DNA of 64,000 nucleotides. Origin: Polaribacter sp. Q13. GTDB lineage: Bacteria > Bacteroidota > Bacteroidia > Flavobacteriales > Flavobacteriaceae. Shown here piece by piece: positions 36,805-45,645 of the stretch. The position numbers and the translations under genes are program-made. Below the pieces are notes generated by a model. The model made no database searches. It was given only the letters and a program-made list of their open reading frames with translations, and was not told the DNA's origin. Within the stretch, counting starts at the first letter, position 1; each line of letters starts with the position of its first letter. The stretch is taken from NCBI RefSeq assembly GCF_016858305.2, contig NZ_CP074436.1:2500001-2564000 (forward strand), read 5' to 3'.

Positions 36805-37230
36805 ATGATTAAAAAAACAATGTTTTTCTGCTGCTTTTTAGCGTTTATAAATTGCACTGATAATAACAATTTAGACGGATGTATACAAGCTTTGCCACTA
36901 AATCGTGTTACATATTTAACAAATCCAGAAGCATTAAATGCAAATGTTCCAGGAGGCTATGTAGAATTGAGTGGAGGCTCTAAAGGAATACTTTTGATGA
37001 ATGTAAATGGAACTGAATTTGTAGCGTATGACAGATTGTGTCCTGTTGGAGACTGCGATACACCTATGACTTTTAACGGAACTTTTATTTTAAAATGCGA
37101 ATGTGACGGTAGTGAATATGGCGTTGGTAAAGGGATTGGAGGCAATCCACAAACGGAAGGTTTTATTTGTCCAGCAATAGAATACAAGGTTACCAAAAGT
37201 GGGACTACCATTCGAATCAGTAATTATTAA
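36805..37230 (+). CDS. Rieske-like lipoprotein with altered cluster ligands
   Basis: The protein is 141 residues. A lipoprotein-type signal ends near C17. The fold and spacing resemble a Rieske 2Fe-2S domain, but the two ligand boxes read CPVGDC (C79, C84) and CECDGSEY (C98, C100). The histidines expected in CxH and CxxH are missing, leaving four cysteines. It may bind a cluster through cysteines only, bind another metal, or have lost the cluster. Located in the periplasm or outer membrane. Transcribed alone ahead of purK. Confidence 0.75.
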   Translation: MIKKTMFFCCFLAFINCTDNNNLDGCIQALPLNRVTYLTNPEALNANVPGGYVELSGGSKGILLMNVNGTEFVAYDRLCPVGDCDTPMTFNGTFILKCECDGSEYGVGKGIGGNPQTEGFICPAIEYKVTKSGTTIRISNY

Positions 37231-37253
37231 TAGGGTACTTTAGATAAGTTGCT

Positions 37254-37261
37254 TATTTTTG
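37254..37261 (+). promoter_or_regulatory. -7 box of the purK-purE unit
   Basis: TATTTTTG matches TAnnTTTG and ends 22 bases before the GTG start codon of purK. Confidence 0.5.
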
Positions 37262-37283
37262 CCTAAACACAACAATTCTTAAC

Positions 37284-38447
37284 GTGAAAAACTATTATTC
37301 TTCAGATTTTAAATTAGGCGTTCTTGGTGGCGGACAATTAGGTAGAATGCTTTTAGCAGAAACTCAAAAATTAGACATTCATACTTCTATTTTAGAAAGC
37401 AATAAAAACGCACCTTGTGCCCAAATTTGCAACACTTTTGTAGTTGGAGATTTATTAGATTTTGATGCCGTTTACAACTTTGGTAAAACCGTAGATGTTT
37501 TAACTATAGAAATAGAAAACGTAAACCTAGATGCTTTAGATCAATTAGAGGATGAAGGTTTAACTATTTTTCCAAAGCCAAAAGATTTACGCATTATACA
37601 AAGTAAAGCAAGACAGAAAAATTTTTATATAGATCACCAAATTCCTACTGCAGCTTTTTCTCATTATGCCTATTTAGAAGAATTAAAACACGCTGTAGAA
37701 AACAATATCATCGACTATCCTTTTGTTTGGAAAGCAGCTCGTTTTGGATATGATGGTACTGGTGTTAAAATTGTTAGAAATATAGCTGATTTAGAAAGTT
37801 TGCCAAATGTAGAGTGTATTACAGAAAAACTGATTCCTTTTAAAAATGAATTGGCAGTGATTGTAGCCAGAAATATTACTGGAGAAGTAAAAACATACCC
37901 AGTTGTAGAAATGGAATTTCATCCAGAAGCAAACCAGGTTGAGTATGTTATTTGTCCGGCAAGAATAGACGATAGTATTGCAGAAAAAGCAAGAGCTTTG
38001 GCTTTAAAGGTAGTAAGCGATTTAGATTTTGTTGGTTTATTGGCTGTAGAAATGTTTCAAACAGTAGATGATAAAATTTTGGTAAACGAAGTTGCCCCAA
38101 GACCACATAATTCTGGGCATTATTCTATTGAAGCGAGTTATACCAATCAGTTTGAGCAACATTTGCGTTCTATTCTAAACCTTCCGTTAGGAAATACAGA
38201 TAGTAAAGTTGCCGGAATTATGGTAAATTTAGTAGGTGAAGAGGGTTTTTCTGGTGATGTAATTTATGAAAACATCGAAGAAATTCTAAAAATTGACGGA
38301 GTTACTCCTCATATTTATGGGAAGAAAGAAACGCGTCCTTTTAGAAAAATGGGACATGTTACTATTGTAAATAAAGACATTGAAGTTGCTAGAAAAGTAG
38401 CACAAGAAGTTAAGGAGACAATTAGAGTAATTAGTAAAAATAATTAA
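37284..38447 (+). CDS. purK: 5-(carboxyamino)imidazole ribonucleotide synthase
   Basis: The 387-residue ATP-grasp enzyme makes N5-CAIR from AIR, bicarbonate and ATP in purine synthesis. It shows GVLGGGQLGRML at the N-terminus, WKAARFGYDGTGV in the ATP-grasp loop, and NEVAPRPHNSGH with the metal ligands. The start is a GTG (37284); the next ATG lies inside the nucleotide-binding motif and would destroy it. purE follows after a 54-base spacer holding a perfect hairpin. Confidence 0.96.
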   Translation: MKNYYSSDFKLGVLGGGQLGRMLLAETQKLDIHTSILESNKNAPCAQICNTFVVGDLLDFDAVYNFGKTVDVLTIEIENVNLDALDQLEDEGLTIFPKPKDLRIIQSKARQKNFYIDHQIPTAAFSHYAYLEELKHAVENNIIDYPFVWKAARFGYDGTGVKIVRNIADLESLPNVECITEKLIPFKNELAVIVARNITGEVKTYPVVEMEFHPEANQVEYVICPARIDDSIAEKARALALKVVSDLDFVGLLAVEMFQTVDDKILVNEVAPRPHNSGHYSIEASYTNQFEQHLRSILNLPLGNTDSKVAGIMVNLVGEEGFSGDVIYENIEEILKIDGVTPHIYGKKETRPFRKMGHVTIVNKDIEVARKVAQEVKETIRVISKNN

Positions 38448-38454
38448 CAGTAAA

Positions 38455-38487
38455 CAATTATCAGTTATCAATGATAACTGATAATTG
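38455..38487 (+). repeat. Perfect inverted repeat in the purK-purE spacer
   Basis: CAATTATCAGTTATCA (38455-38470) and its complement (38472-38487) form a 16-bp stem with a one-base loop, directly before purE. It has no T-tract, so it is more likely an RNA-stability element or spacer repeat than a terminator. Confidence 0.75.
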
Positions 38488-38501
38488 ATAATTGAAAAAA
38501 T

Positions 38502-38981
38502 ATGGTAGGAATAATAATGGGAAGCGATTCTGATCTTCCAATAATGCAAGAAGCAATAGATATTTTAGAAAGTTTTGATATTAAAATAGAAGTAGACATT
38601 GTGTCTGCTCACAGAACTCCAGAAAAATTGGTAGACTATTCTAAAAATGCTCATAAAAGAGGAATCAAAGTAATTATTGCAGGTGCAGGTGGCGCAGCGC
38701 ATTTACCAGGAATGGTAGCTTCTATGAGTCCGTTACCTATAATTGGAGTTCCTGTAAAAAGCAGAAATTCTATAGATGGTTGGGATTCTGTTTTATCAAT
38801 TTTACAAATGCCAGGTGGTGTACCGGTTGCAACAGTTGCTTTAGACGGAGCAAAAAATGCAGGTATTTTAGCTGCTCAAATTATTGGTGCTTCAGACGAG
38901 CTTGTTTTAAATAAAATTATTGCTTACAAAGAAGAATTGAAACTAAAAGTTTATAAAGCTTCGGAGAGAGTAAAAAAATAA
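38502..38981 (+). CDS. purE: N5-CAIR mutase
   Basis: This 159-residue enzyme converts N5-CAIR to CAIR, the step after PurK. GSDSDLPIM, SAHRTPEKL and the AGAGGAAHLPGM loop are complete. It is class I (works with PurK), as expected from the neighbour. It ends at the strong palindromic terminator at 38997-39040. Confidence 0.97.
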   Translation: MVGIIMGSDSDLPIMQEAIDILESFDIKIEVDIVSAHRTPEKLVDYSKNAHKRGIKVIIAGAGGAAHLPGMVASMSPLPIIGVPVKSRNSIDGWDSVLSILQMPGGVPVATVALDGAKNAGILAAQIIGASDELVLNKIIAYKEELKLKVYKASERVKK

Positions 38982-38996
38982 GTTGTTTTTTAGTAC

Positions 38997-39040
38997 AAAA
39001 AAGAAAACTCAGAATTTATATAAATTCTGAGTTTTCTTTT
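38997..39040. terminator. Bidirectional terminator between purE and the LamG protein gene
   Basis: A palindrome centred on TATATA with arms AAAAGAAAACTCAGAATT and AATTCTGAGTTTTCTTTT serves both converging transcripts. Confidence 0.88.
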
Positions 39041-39056
39041 ATTCCTTTTAAATAGA

Positions 39057-41564
39057 CTAATTTGCTATTAATACTTTTTTATTTAAGGTTCTTCCATCTT
39101 GTAATTTTACTTTTACAAGATAAACCCCAGATGACAAATTAGAAGTATTTTTTTTCTGACTTCCTTTAAAAAAAGCTACTTCTCTACCCTGAACAGTAAA
39201 CACAGAAACCTCATCGATATTATCTTTACTATTATTATATATTACTACTAATTCTTTTGCACCATCGAGATATACAGAAAGTTCTTTAGCCTCAATTTCA
39301 TTAGATTTTATAGCTAATGTTTTTAATTTACTTTTACTATAAACTACTTTAAATCTCGAATTATTTTCACCAACAGTATCAATTGTGAAATTATATTCTT
39401 TCTGCTTTAAATCTATAGTAATTCCTTTTTCTGTATCTAATAAATAAATATAATAAGCTTCATCTATTTGTTCTTCTTGGATACCAATTGTATAATCTCC
39501 TTCTTCATCTGCAATAAATCCTAATTTAATTACTTCTGTATCTCCTTTTAATTCAGGTAAACCCTGTATAGTTGCTTTAAATGTTTCTTCTACTATAGAA
39601 TAAAAGCTCATTGACTTCTTTTCTACATCAAATGGAGCATCATACAAACGATCAAAATTTTCCGTGGCTCCTTCTAAGAAACCTATTAATATTGATTTTG
39701 TAACATCATTATGATTAAAAGTAAACCAAGAACGACCTTTCTTCTTTATACTATTATTATTGTTACTACTTCTAAGAAATTTTGTATTTAAACCAGCAAT
39801 TTGATGTGTTGTTTTAAAGATAATTTTTAAATTAGGGTTTTCACTTGTTGTTTTTATAAAAAAACCTTGCCCAGAACCAATATTACTAGTTGTTGTATTG
39901 CTTGCCCCACCTGTCATGTTATACTCTAAGTAATCTGCTTGTATGTTTTCACCTATATGAACCGAGTTCTGATCCCAAAGGTACATCGTTCCTTCTATTT
40001 CAGTATTATCTGGATCTGTAATTACCAAGTCCCAATCTATGGCTGCTGCATATGGATTACCAACTAAATTATCTCCATTTAAAGACCACGGAATCCCATC
40101 AAAATCTGGCCCTGCTAAATTTGTAGTATTATATATATCTACGGCTATATCACCTTCATTAATTTTACCAGAAAAAGTTCTTATTTGTCCTCCCATACTT
40201 TCATTACGCACAGCATATCCAATTCCTGGATTAAAATCTGCAGTCCCTGTAGAAACCCAATCTGAATTCGAAGAAGCTGCATCGAATTTATAAATAAGTG
40301 AAGCATCCGGAAAAACGGTTGCAATATTAGAGTCTGAAGCTACAACAGGAGAACTCCAATATGAATAAAATTTATTACTAGCATAAGTTGGCGTAACTTT
40401 TTGAATAATAAAAGTACCTGCACTTACAGGTGCTTCTTTTTCTCTTAAAACTAAACTAGCATCATCTAAAACAGTAATGGTACCATCGTTTGTTAAATCG
40501 TAAGTAACTTCTAACGTTCCTCCTGCATTAACAGTTATACTAGCACCAGTATCAACTATTAAATCTCCTACAACAATGTGAGTTGCTATTTCTGGGTAAT
40601 TACTAGAAACCTGTATTTGTGCACTTTCTTTTTTTAATATACTTGGTACATTCCCACCAACCCAATTAGACCCCATATTCCAATCTGTAGTTGCCGCTGT
40701 TGCACTCCAAATAATTGTTGTTACTGGAGAAACGATAGCTTCTTCAGTACTTGTATTATCATTTGCTAAATATGTAAACGTATCTCCGTCTAATATTGCA
40801 ACTAAATCATCTGTACCAACAGTTGTAATAATATCTGCTTTATAATCGTCTATTTCTGCAGGAGTTCTAACCCTATTCCAAAGTCTGAACCCCCATAAAT
40901 ATCCTTTAAAATAATCATCACCAGAATAATTATTTAAAGTTGATGATGCATAGAAATACTCAGAACTTAATTGACTTGTCCAAGTTGCTGCAACACTAGG
41001 TAATCTAACAGCTACATCTTTATATCCAAGCCTCATAGTATTATGGGCACCAACTTCATATCCAGAATTTTCACCAATTAAAGCACCATCTAAATAAAAT
41101 TTTAAAGCAGTATTTTCATTAGCTCCCATAAGATTTGTAGTAGTATTAGGAGCTAAAGCATTATCTAAAACCATGGCTACATGATACCATGTACCTGCAG
41201 AAATTTTTTTTCTAAAAAAAGTTCCTTGCCAATCTGGTGTATAATCATTTCTATTGTATGCCCCAACAATTAAATAATCATTTTCTATGTACACAACAAC
41301 TGCTCTTGTACCAGCTCCTTCTTTCATAATAAATTGCCTAACAGGAACAGTAGGAGTACCAGGAAGTGCATCTGCTTTAAACCATGTCTCGTACGTTCTA
41401 TCGTTGGTTGTTGTACTATTAATATTTGTTATACTCGTACCTGAAGCACCACCTACATTAATGTAATCATCTACACCATCAAAATACAAACCATCATTAG
41501 CTGTCTGGGCATAACTACAAAATGTAATTAAAATTATTATTAAATTAATAAATACGGTTCTCAT
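39057..41564 (-). CDS. LamG-domain surface protein with T9SS type A sorting domain
   Basis: The protein is 835 residues from the ATG at 41564, which begins the signal peptide MRTVFINLIIILITFCSYAQ; a TTG five codons earlier is unlikely. A LamG/concanavalin-like domain (about 25-240; YETWFKADALPG, LRLGYKD-type strands) probably binds carbohydrate. It is followed by a beta segment (about 275-390), the shared YWSSPV/LVGNPYAAA/QGFFIK module (about 400-740) and a type A sorting domain (about 760-835; VSVFTVQGREV, GVYLVKVKLQDG). A secreted or cell-surface adhesin or polysaccharide-binding protein is likely. Confidence 0.9.
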   Translation of the reverse strand: MRTVFINLIIILITFCSYAQTANDGLYFDGVDDYINVGGASGTSITNINSTTTNDRTYETWFKADALPGTPTVPVRQFIMKEGAGTRAVVVYIENDYLIVGAYNRNDYTPDWQGTFFRKKISAGTWYHVAMVLDNALAPNTTTNLMGANENTALKFYLDGALIGENSGYEVGAHNTMRLGYKDVAVRLPSVAATWTSQLSSEYFYASSTLNNYSGDDYFKGYLWGFRLWNRVRTPAEIDDYKADIITTVGTDDLVAILDGDTFTYLANDNTSTEEAIVSPVTTIIWSATAATTDWNMGSNWVGGNVPSILKKESAQIQVSSNYPEIATHIVVGDLIVDTGASITVNAGGTLEVTYDLTNDGTITVLDDASLVLREKEAPVSAGTFIIQKVTPTYASNKFYSYWSSPVVASDSNIATVFPDASLIYKFDAASSNSDWVSTGTADFNPGIGYAVRNESMGGQIRTFSGKINEGDIAVDIYNTTNLAGPDFDGIPWSLNGDNLVGNPYAAAIDWDLVITDPDNTEIEGTMYLWDQNSVHIGENIQADYLEYNMTGGASNTTTSNIGSGQGFFIKTTSENPNLKIIFKTTHQIAGLNTKFLRSSNNNNSIKKKGRSWFTFNHNDVTKSILIGFLEGATENFDRLYDAPFDVEKKSMSFYSIVEETFKATIQGLPELKGDTEVIKLGFIADEEGDYTIGIQEEQIDEAYYIYLLDTEKGITIDLKQKEYNFTIDTVGENNSRFKVVYSKSKLKTLAIKSNEIEAKELSVYLDGAKELVVIYNNSKDNIDEVSVFTVQGREVAFFKGSQKKNTSNLSSGVYLVKVKLQDGRTLNKKVLIAN

Positions 41565-41672
41565 AATTAGGGAATTCAATTAATAAATAATTTAAATATA
41601 GTAAAAATAAAAGTATTTCTTTGATGAATGTAAGTTTTTAATGGTTTCTATATAATAAATTAATAGAATATT

Positions 41673-41680
41673 TATATTTG
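41673..41680 (+). promoter_or_regulatory. -7 box of the M3 peptidase gene
   Basis: TATATTTG matches TAnnTTTG and ends 21 bases before the ATG at 41702. Its position shows that the in-frame TTG at 41678 cannot be the start codon. Confidence 0.6.
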
Positions 41681-41701
41681 ACATATATATACAAAGAAAT
41701 C

Positions 41702-43720
41702 ATGAATCCACTTTTACAAGATTTTAATACGCCTCCTTTTTCTAAAATTTCTAATAATGATTACAAACCTGCTATAAAAAAAGGGATTGAAATTGCCAAA
41801 GCAGAAATTGATGCAATTACAAATAATATTGAACAACCAACTTTTGAAAACACAACGGTTGCATTAGATTTTTCTGGTGAAAAGCTAAATAAAATCACCA
41901 GTATTTTCTTCAACCTAAATTCTGCAGAAACCAATGATGAGATTCAGAAAATTGCACAAGAAGTTTCTCCTTGGCTAAGTGAGTTTAGTAATGACATTAC
42001 TTTAAATGAGGAATTATTTAAAAGAGTAAAAGTTGTTTTTGATGCTAAAGAAAGTTTAGATTTAACTCCAGAACAAACCATGCTTTTAGAAAAGCAATAC
42101 AAAAGCTTTGCTAGAAATGGTGCTAATTTAAAGGAAGCAGATAAAACGAAACTTCGAGAAATTGATGCAAAACTTTCTAAATTATCTTTAAAGTTTGGCG
42201 AAAATGTACTAGCAGAAACACAGGCTTTCGAGATGCATTTAACCAATGAAGAGGATCTTGCTGGCTTACCAGAAAGCGAAAAAGAATCTGCTAAAGAAGT
42301 AGCAAAATCTAGAGATAAAGAAGGGTATGTTTTCACTTTAGATTACCCAAGTTACATTCCGTTTTTAACGTATGCTGATAACAGAGAATTGCGAAAAGAA
42401 ATGGCCATTGCTGCTGGTAAAAAAGCATTTCAGGATAATGAATTTAATAACGAACAAGTTGTTTTAGATATTGTTAATCTTCGTCAGAAAAGAGCTAATT
42501 TATTAGGTTATAAAACACATGCTCATTTTGTTTTAGAAGAAAGAATGGCAGAAACGCCAGAAAAAGTAATCGAATTTTCTAACAACCTTTTAGAAAAAGC
42601 AAAACCTGCTGCCTTAAAAGAGTTTGAAAATTTAGAAAATTTCGCTAAGAAATTAGACGGAATAGACCAACTTCAAAAATGGGATGGTTCTTATTATTCA
42701 GAAAAACTGAAGAAAGAATTATTCGATTTAGATCAAGAAGCTTTAAAACCTTATTTTAAATTAGAAAATGTAATTGATGGTGTTTTTGAGATTGCCAATC
42801 GTTTATATGATTTAAAATTTGAAGAAATAAATAACATCGACAAATACCACGAAGATGTTAAAACGTATAATGTAACCGATACAAACGGAAATTTTGTATC
42901 GCATTTTTATGCTGATTTTCATCCTAGAAAAGGAAAAAGAAATGGTGCGTGGATGACAAGTTACAAATCGCAACAAATTAAAAACGGAATTAACGAAAGA
43001 CCACAGGTTTCTATTGTTTGTAACTTTACTAAACCAACCGCAACCAAACCATCTTTATTAACCTTTAACGAGGTTACCACCTTATTTCATGAATTCGGAC
43101 ACGCATTACACGGAATGTTAGCAAACACCACTTACAACAGCTTATCTGGAACTTCTGTTTCTTGGGATTTTGTAGAATTACCAAGTCAGGTTTTAGAAAA
43201 TTGGTGTTTCGAAAAAGAAGCTTTAGAATTATTTGCAAAACATTACGAAACTGGCGAAGTTATTCCGATGAAATATGTAGAAAAAATTAAAGAATCTGCC
43301 AGTTTCCATGAAGGAATGCAAACGCTTAGACAATTAAGTTTTGGCTTACTAGACATGCAATGGCATGGTGGCGAGTCGCCACAGACAATAACATCTATCA
43401 AAGAATTTGAAAACGGTGCTTTTGCTAATACAAAATTATATCCTGATGTTGCAGAAAACTGCATGAGTACCGCATTTTCTCATATTTTTCAAGGTGGATA
43501 TTCTGCCGGATATTACTCTTACAAATGGGCTGAAGTTTTAGATGCAGATGCATTTGAGTATTTCTTAGAAGAAGGAATTTTTAATAAAGAAGTAGCAACA
43601 AAATTTAAAGACAACGTACTTTCTAAAGGTGGAACAGAAAAACCAATGGAATTGTACAAACGTTTTAGAGGAAAAGAACCAAAACCAGATGCACTTTTAA
43701 GAAGAGCGGGGTTGATTTAG
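41702..43720 (+). CDS. dcp: M3-family metallopeptidase (peptidyl-dipeptidase Dcp-like)
   Basis: The protein is 672 residues. The zinc site H463-E464-x-x-H467 (FHEFGHALHG) and the later glutamate region ELPSQVLENW are intact, as is the C-terminal RRFRGKEP-like block (YKRFRGKEPKPDALLRRAGL). No signal peptide is seen from the ATG at 41702, so it is cytoplasmic. M3 enzymes trim short peptides; Dcp removes C-terminal dipeptides, while oligopeptidase A cuts internally. Size and motifs favour Dcp, but the split is not certain. Confidence 0.92.
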   Translation: MNPLLQDFNTPPFSKISNNDYKPAIKKGIEIAKAEIDAITNNIEQPTFENTTVALDFSGEKLNKITSIFFNLNSAETNDEIQKIAQEVSPWLSEFSNDITLNEELFKRVKVVFDAKESLDLTPEQTMLLEKQYKSFARNGANLKEADKTKLREIDAKLSKLSLKFGENVLAETQAFEMHLTNEEDLAGLPESEKESAKEVAKSRDKEGYVFTLDYPSYIPFLTYADNRELRKEMAIAAGKKAFQDNEFNNEQVVLDIVNLRQKRANLLGYKTHAHFVLEERMAETPEKVIEFSNNLLEKAKPAALKEFENLENFAKKLDGIDQLQKWDGSYYSEKLKKELFDLDQEALKPYFKLENVIDGVFEIANRLYDLKFEEINNIDKYHEDVKTYNVTDTNGNFVSHFYADFHPRKGKRNGAWMTSYKSQQIKNGINERPQVSIVCNFTKPTATKPSLLTFNEVTTLFHEFGHALHGMLANTTYNSLSGTSVSWDFVELPSQVLENWCFEKEALELFAKHYETGEVIPMKYVEKIKESASFHEGMQTLRQLSFGLLDMQWHGGESPQTITSIKEFENGAFANTKLYPDVAENCMSTAFSHIFQGGYSAGYYSYKWAEVLDADAFEYFLEEGIFNKEVATKFKDNVLSKGGTEKPMELYKRFRGKEPKPDALLRRAGLI

Positions 43721-43730
43721 GGTTTAGTAG

Positions 43731-43797
43731 GCAGTCTTCAGTTTGCAGTAACCAGTCAGTTGATTACTGAAAACTGAGACTGCCAACTGAAGACTGC
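43731..43797. repeat. Long imperfect inverted repeat between convergent genes
   Basis: GCAGTCTTCAGTTTGCAGT (43731-43749) and its near complement (43779-43797) match at 18 of 19 positions. The 29-base loop also contains CAGT and ACTG pieces. Such CAGT-rich spacers recur in this phylum. It may terminate or protect both transcripts. Confidence 0.7.
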
Positions 43798-45036
43798 TTA
43801 CTTATTTTTACTTTCTATCCATTTACTCAAGTATTTTGTAGCTTGTAAAGTTTGATGTTGTAACAAGCTCCCTAAAAAATTCTGAGTTCTGTGCTGTTCT
43901 AAATTATCTTGAATTTCTTTTATTTGATTGATAAAAGGCACTCCAAGTTTCTCTTTATCATAAATTTGGTTGATGATTTCTACACCGTTTTTTTGAGATT
44001 CAATCAAAAGTTTTTCATCAGTATATAATTTGATAGCTTTATTTGAAAACGCTGTAAAATCATTTTCTATAAAGCCATTCCAAGGAAATCTATCGCACAT
44101 TCCCTCAGCTCCAATTTCTGTTGTAACACTTGGTGTTCCGCAAATCATCGCTTCTGTTAGTTTTCCTTTTATTCCTGCACCAAAACGTAAAGGTGCTAAA
44201 ACTACCCTCGCATTTCCAACAACTTCTTTAGCGTCTTCCGCAAAGCCTTTAATAATAAAACCTTCCTTTTTATTATGTAATTGATTTATTTGTTGATTCG
44301 CATACGCACCATAAATATGCACTTCTGCTTTTGGAAGTTGCTTTCTAATTTCACTCCAAACTTCAGTTTTCAAAGTTAAAACAGCATCTACATTTGGTTT
44401 GTGAAAGAAATTACCAATAAATATAAAATGTTCTCTTTCTTCAAAAGGCTTCCATTCTTTAGTTTGATTTTCATCAATCTTATCCAATAAAAAAGGTAAA
44501 TAATATAAGATTTTTTTATCAATCTTAAAAGTAGATTTCAATAAATCCATTTCATAGGTAGAGATAATCAAACTCATGTCGCAACGTAAAATAGAGGAAA
44601 TTTCTCTTTTGGCATCATCAGATTTTAATAATGCTTCTGTTGTAAATTCTTCTCCTTTTTTTAATTGTTGATGACGTGTTTTACGTAAAAAATGTAAATC
44701 TTCTGTATCTAAAATCCGAATTGCATTCGGACAATTTTCCGCAACACGCCAACCAAATTGCTCTTCCATCATAAAACGATCGAATAGTACAATTGTTGGT
44801 TGTAGTTCTTTTATAAAATCGTTAAACGAGGCATTATTTAATTCAATAGAAACCTCCTCAATTCCTAAAGAATTTAAACTTGTAGCTTTCTCACTTTTTT
44901 GAGATGGAGAAGAAAAGGTTATTTTAAACCCTTGTTGTAAAAACTGTTCAATCAACTGTAACATTCTACTTCCGGCAGCAGAAGAATTGGGCTCTACCCA
45001 AACGTAACCTATAATTAAAACCTGCTGTGTATTCAA
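43798..45036 (-). CDS. Glycosyltransferase, GT4-like (GT-B fold)
   Basis: The protein is 412 residues. The N-terminal half has VLIIGYVWVEP and SSAAGSRMLQL. The C-terminal half has the family-1-type nucleotide-sugar site FIGNFFHKPN, VVLAPLRFGAGIKGKLTEAM and GTPSVTTEIGAEG. It would transfer a sugar from a nucleotide donor to a glycan or lipid; the acceptor is unknown. The start is a TTG directly after the stop codon of the haem-binding gene (TAATTG); no ATG preserves the first strand. That arrangement implies coupled translation. Confidence 0.88.
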   Translation of the reverse strand: MNTQQVLIIGYVWVEPNSSAAGSRMLQLIEQFLQQGFKITFSSPSQKSEKATSLNSLGIEEVSIELNNASFNDFIKELQPTIVLFDRFMMEEQFGWRVAENCPNAIRILDTEDLHFLRKTRHQQLKKGEEFTTEALLKSDDAKREISSILRCDMSLIISTYEMDLLKSTFKIDKKILYYLPFLLDKIDENQTKEWKPFEEREHFIFIGNFFHKPNVDAVLTLKTEVWSEIRKQLPKAEVHIYGAYANQQINQLHNKKEGFIIKGFAEDAKEVVGNARVVLAPLRFGAGIKGKLTEAMICGTPSVTTEIGAEGMCDRFPWNGFIENDFTAFSNKAIKLYTDEKLLIESQKNGVEIINQIYDKEKLGVPFINQIKEIQDNLEQHRTQNFLGSLLQHQTLQATKYLSKWIESKNK

Positions 45037-45510
45037 TTATTTAGTATTCAATTGTTGTTGATAATCTACTTGTACTTTTTTACCCCAAGAAACAACTGCA
45101 TCTATTTGCGCTTCTGTTAAATTCGCGTCTCCATGCGTCCATGTATAAGAATCTAACGGCATCTTTTTCTCGGCAACTTCTTCATGAAGTTCCTCCATTT
45201 TATGTTCTTTCTTTTTTAAAGAATAAGTACTCCAAGTAGAAAAATTAAAATGCTTTTTACCGTCTTTTACATGATCTGCTAACCAAAAATTTACGGGTGT
45301 AATATTATTATACCAAGGATAATTGGTTTTACTAGAATGGCAGTCATAACAAGTAGTTTCTAAAATCTTTCTTACATCTGCTGGCGGCTTTGTTTCTGCT
45401 ATAAACATTTCTACAGAATCTAAATTTCCTTCATTTTTTTCAGGACCAAAAAATTGTGCAACTACTAATATTAATACGATAACAATCCCTATTTTTTTGA
45501 GAATTTTCAT
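45037..45510 (-). CDS. Haem-binding domain protein (single c-type haem)
   Basis: The protein is 157 residues with an N-terminal membrane anchor (about 5-22). The haem motif C54-x-x-C57-H58 (CYDCHSSKTNYPWYN) and the PVNFWLADHV and HEEVAEKKMPL blocks match the haem_bd family common in Bacteroidota. Its haem would be attached in the periplasm. Electron donor and acceptor are unknown. Its stop abuts the glycosyltransferase start. Confidence 0.9.
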   Translation of the reverse strand: MKILKKIGIVIVLILVVAQFFGPEKNEGNLDSVEMFIAETKPPADVRKILETTCYDCHSSKTNYPWYNNITPVNFWLADHVKDGKKHFNFSTWSTYSLKKKEHKMEELHEEVAEKKMPLDSYTWTHGDANLTEAQIDAVVSWGKKVQVDYQQQLNTK

Positions 45511-45579
45511 TGGGTAAATTTTAAGGTTTTTAAGAGTGTAAAACTACTGAATTCCCTCTTTATTTTGTGAAAATATCCG

Positions 45580-45587
45580 TATTTTTG
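45580..45587 (+). promoter_or_regulatory. -7 box of lpd
   Basis: TATTTTTG matches TAnnTTTG and ends 58 bases before the lpd ATG, giving a leader of about 52 bases. Confidence 0.45.
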
Positions 45588-45645
45588 TCAACTATCATTA
45601 AAAAATAAACCGAAAGGTTACATTATACGCAAAACAAACGCAATC

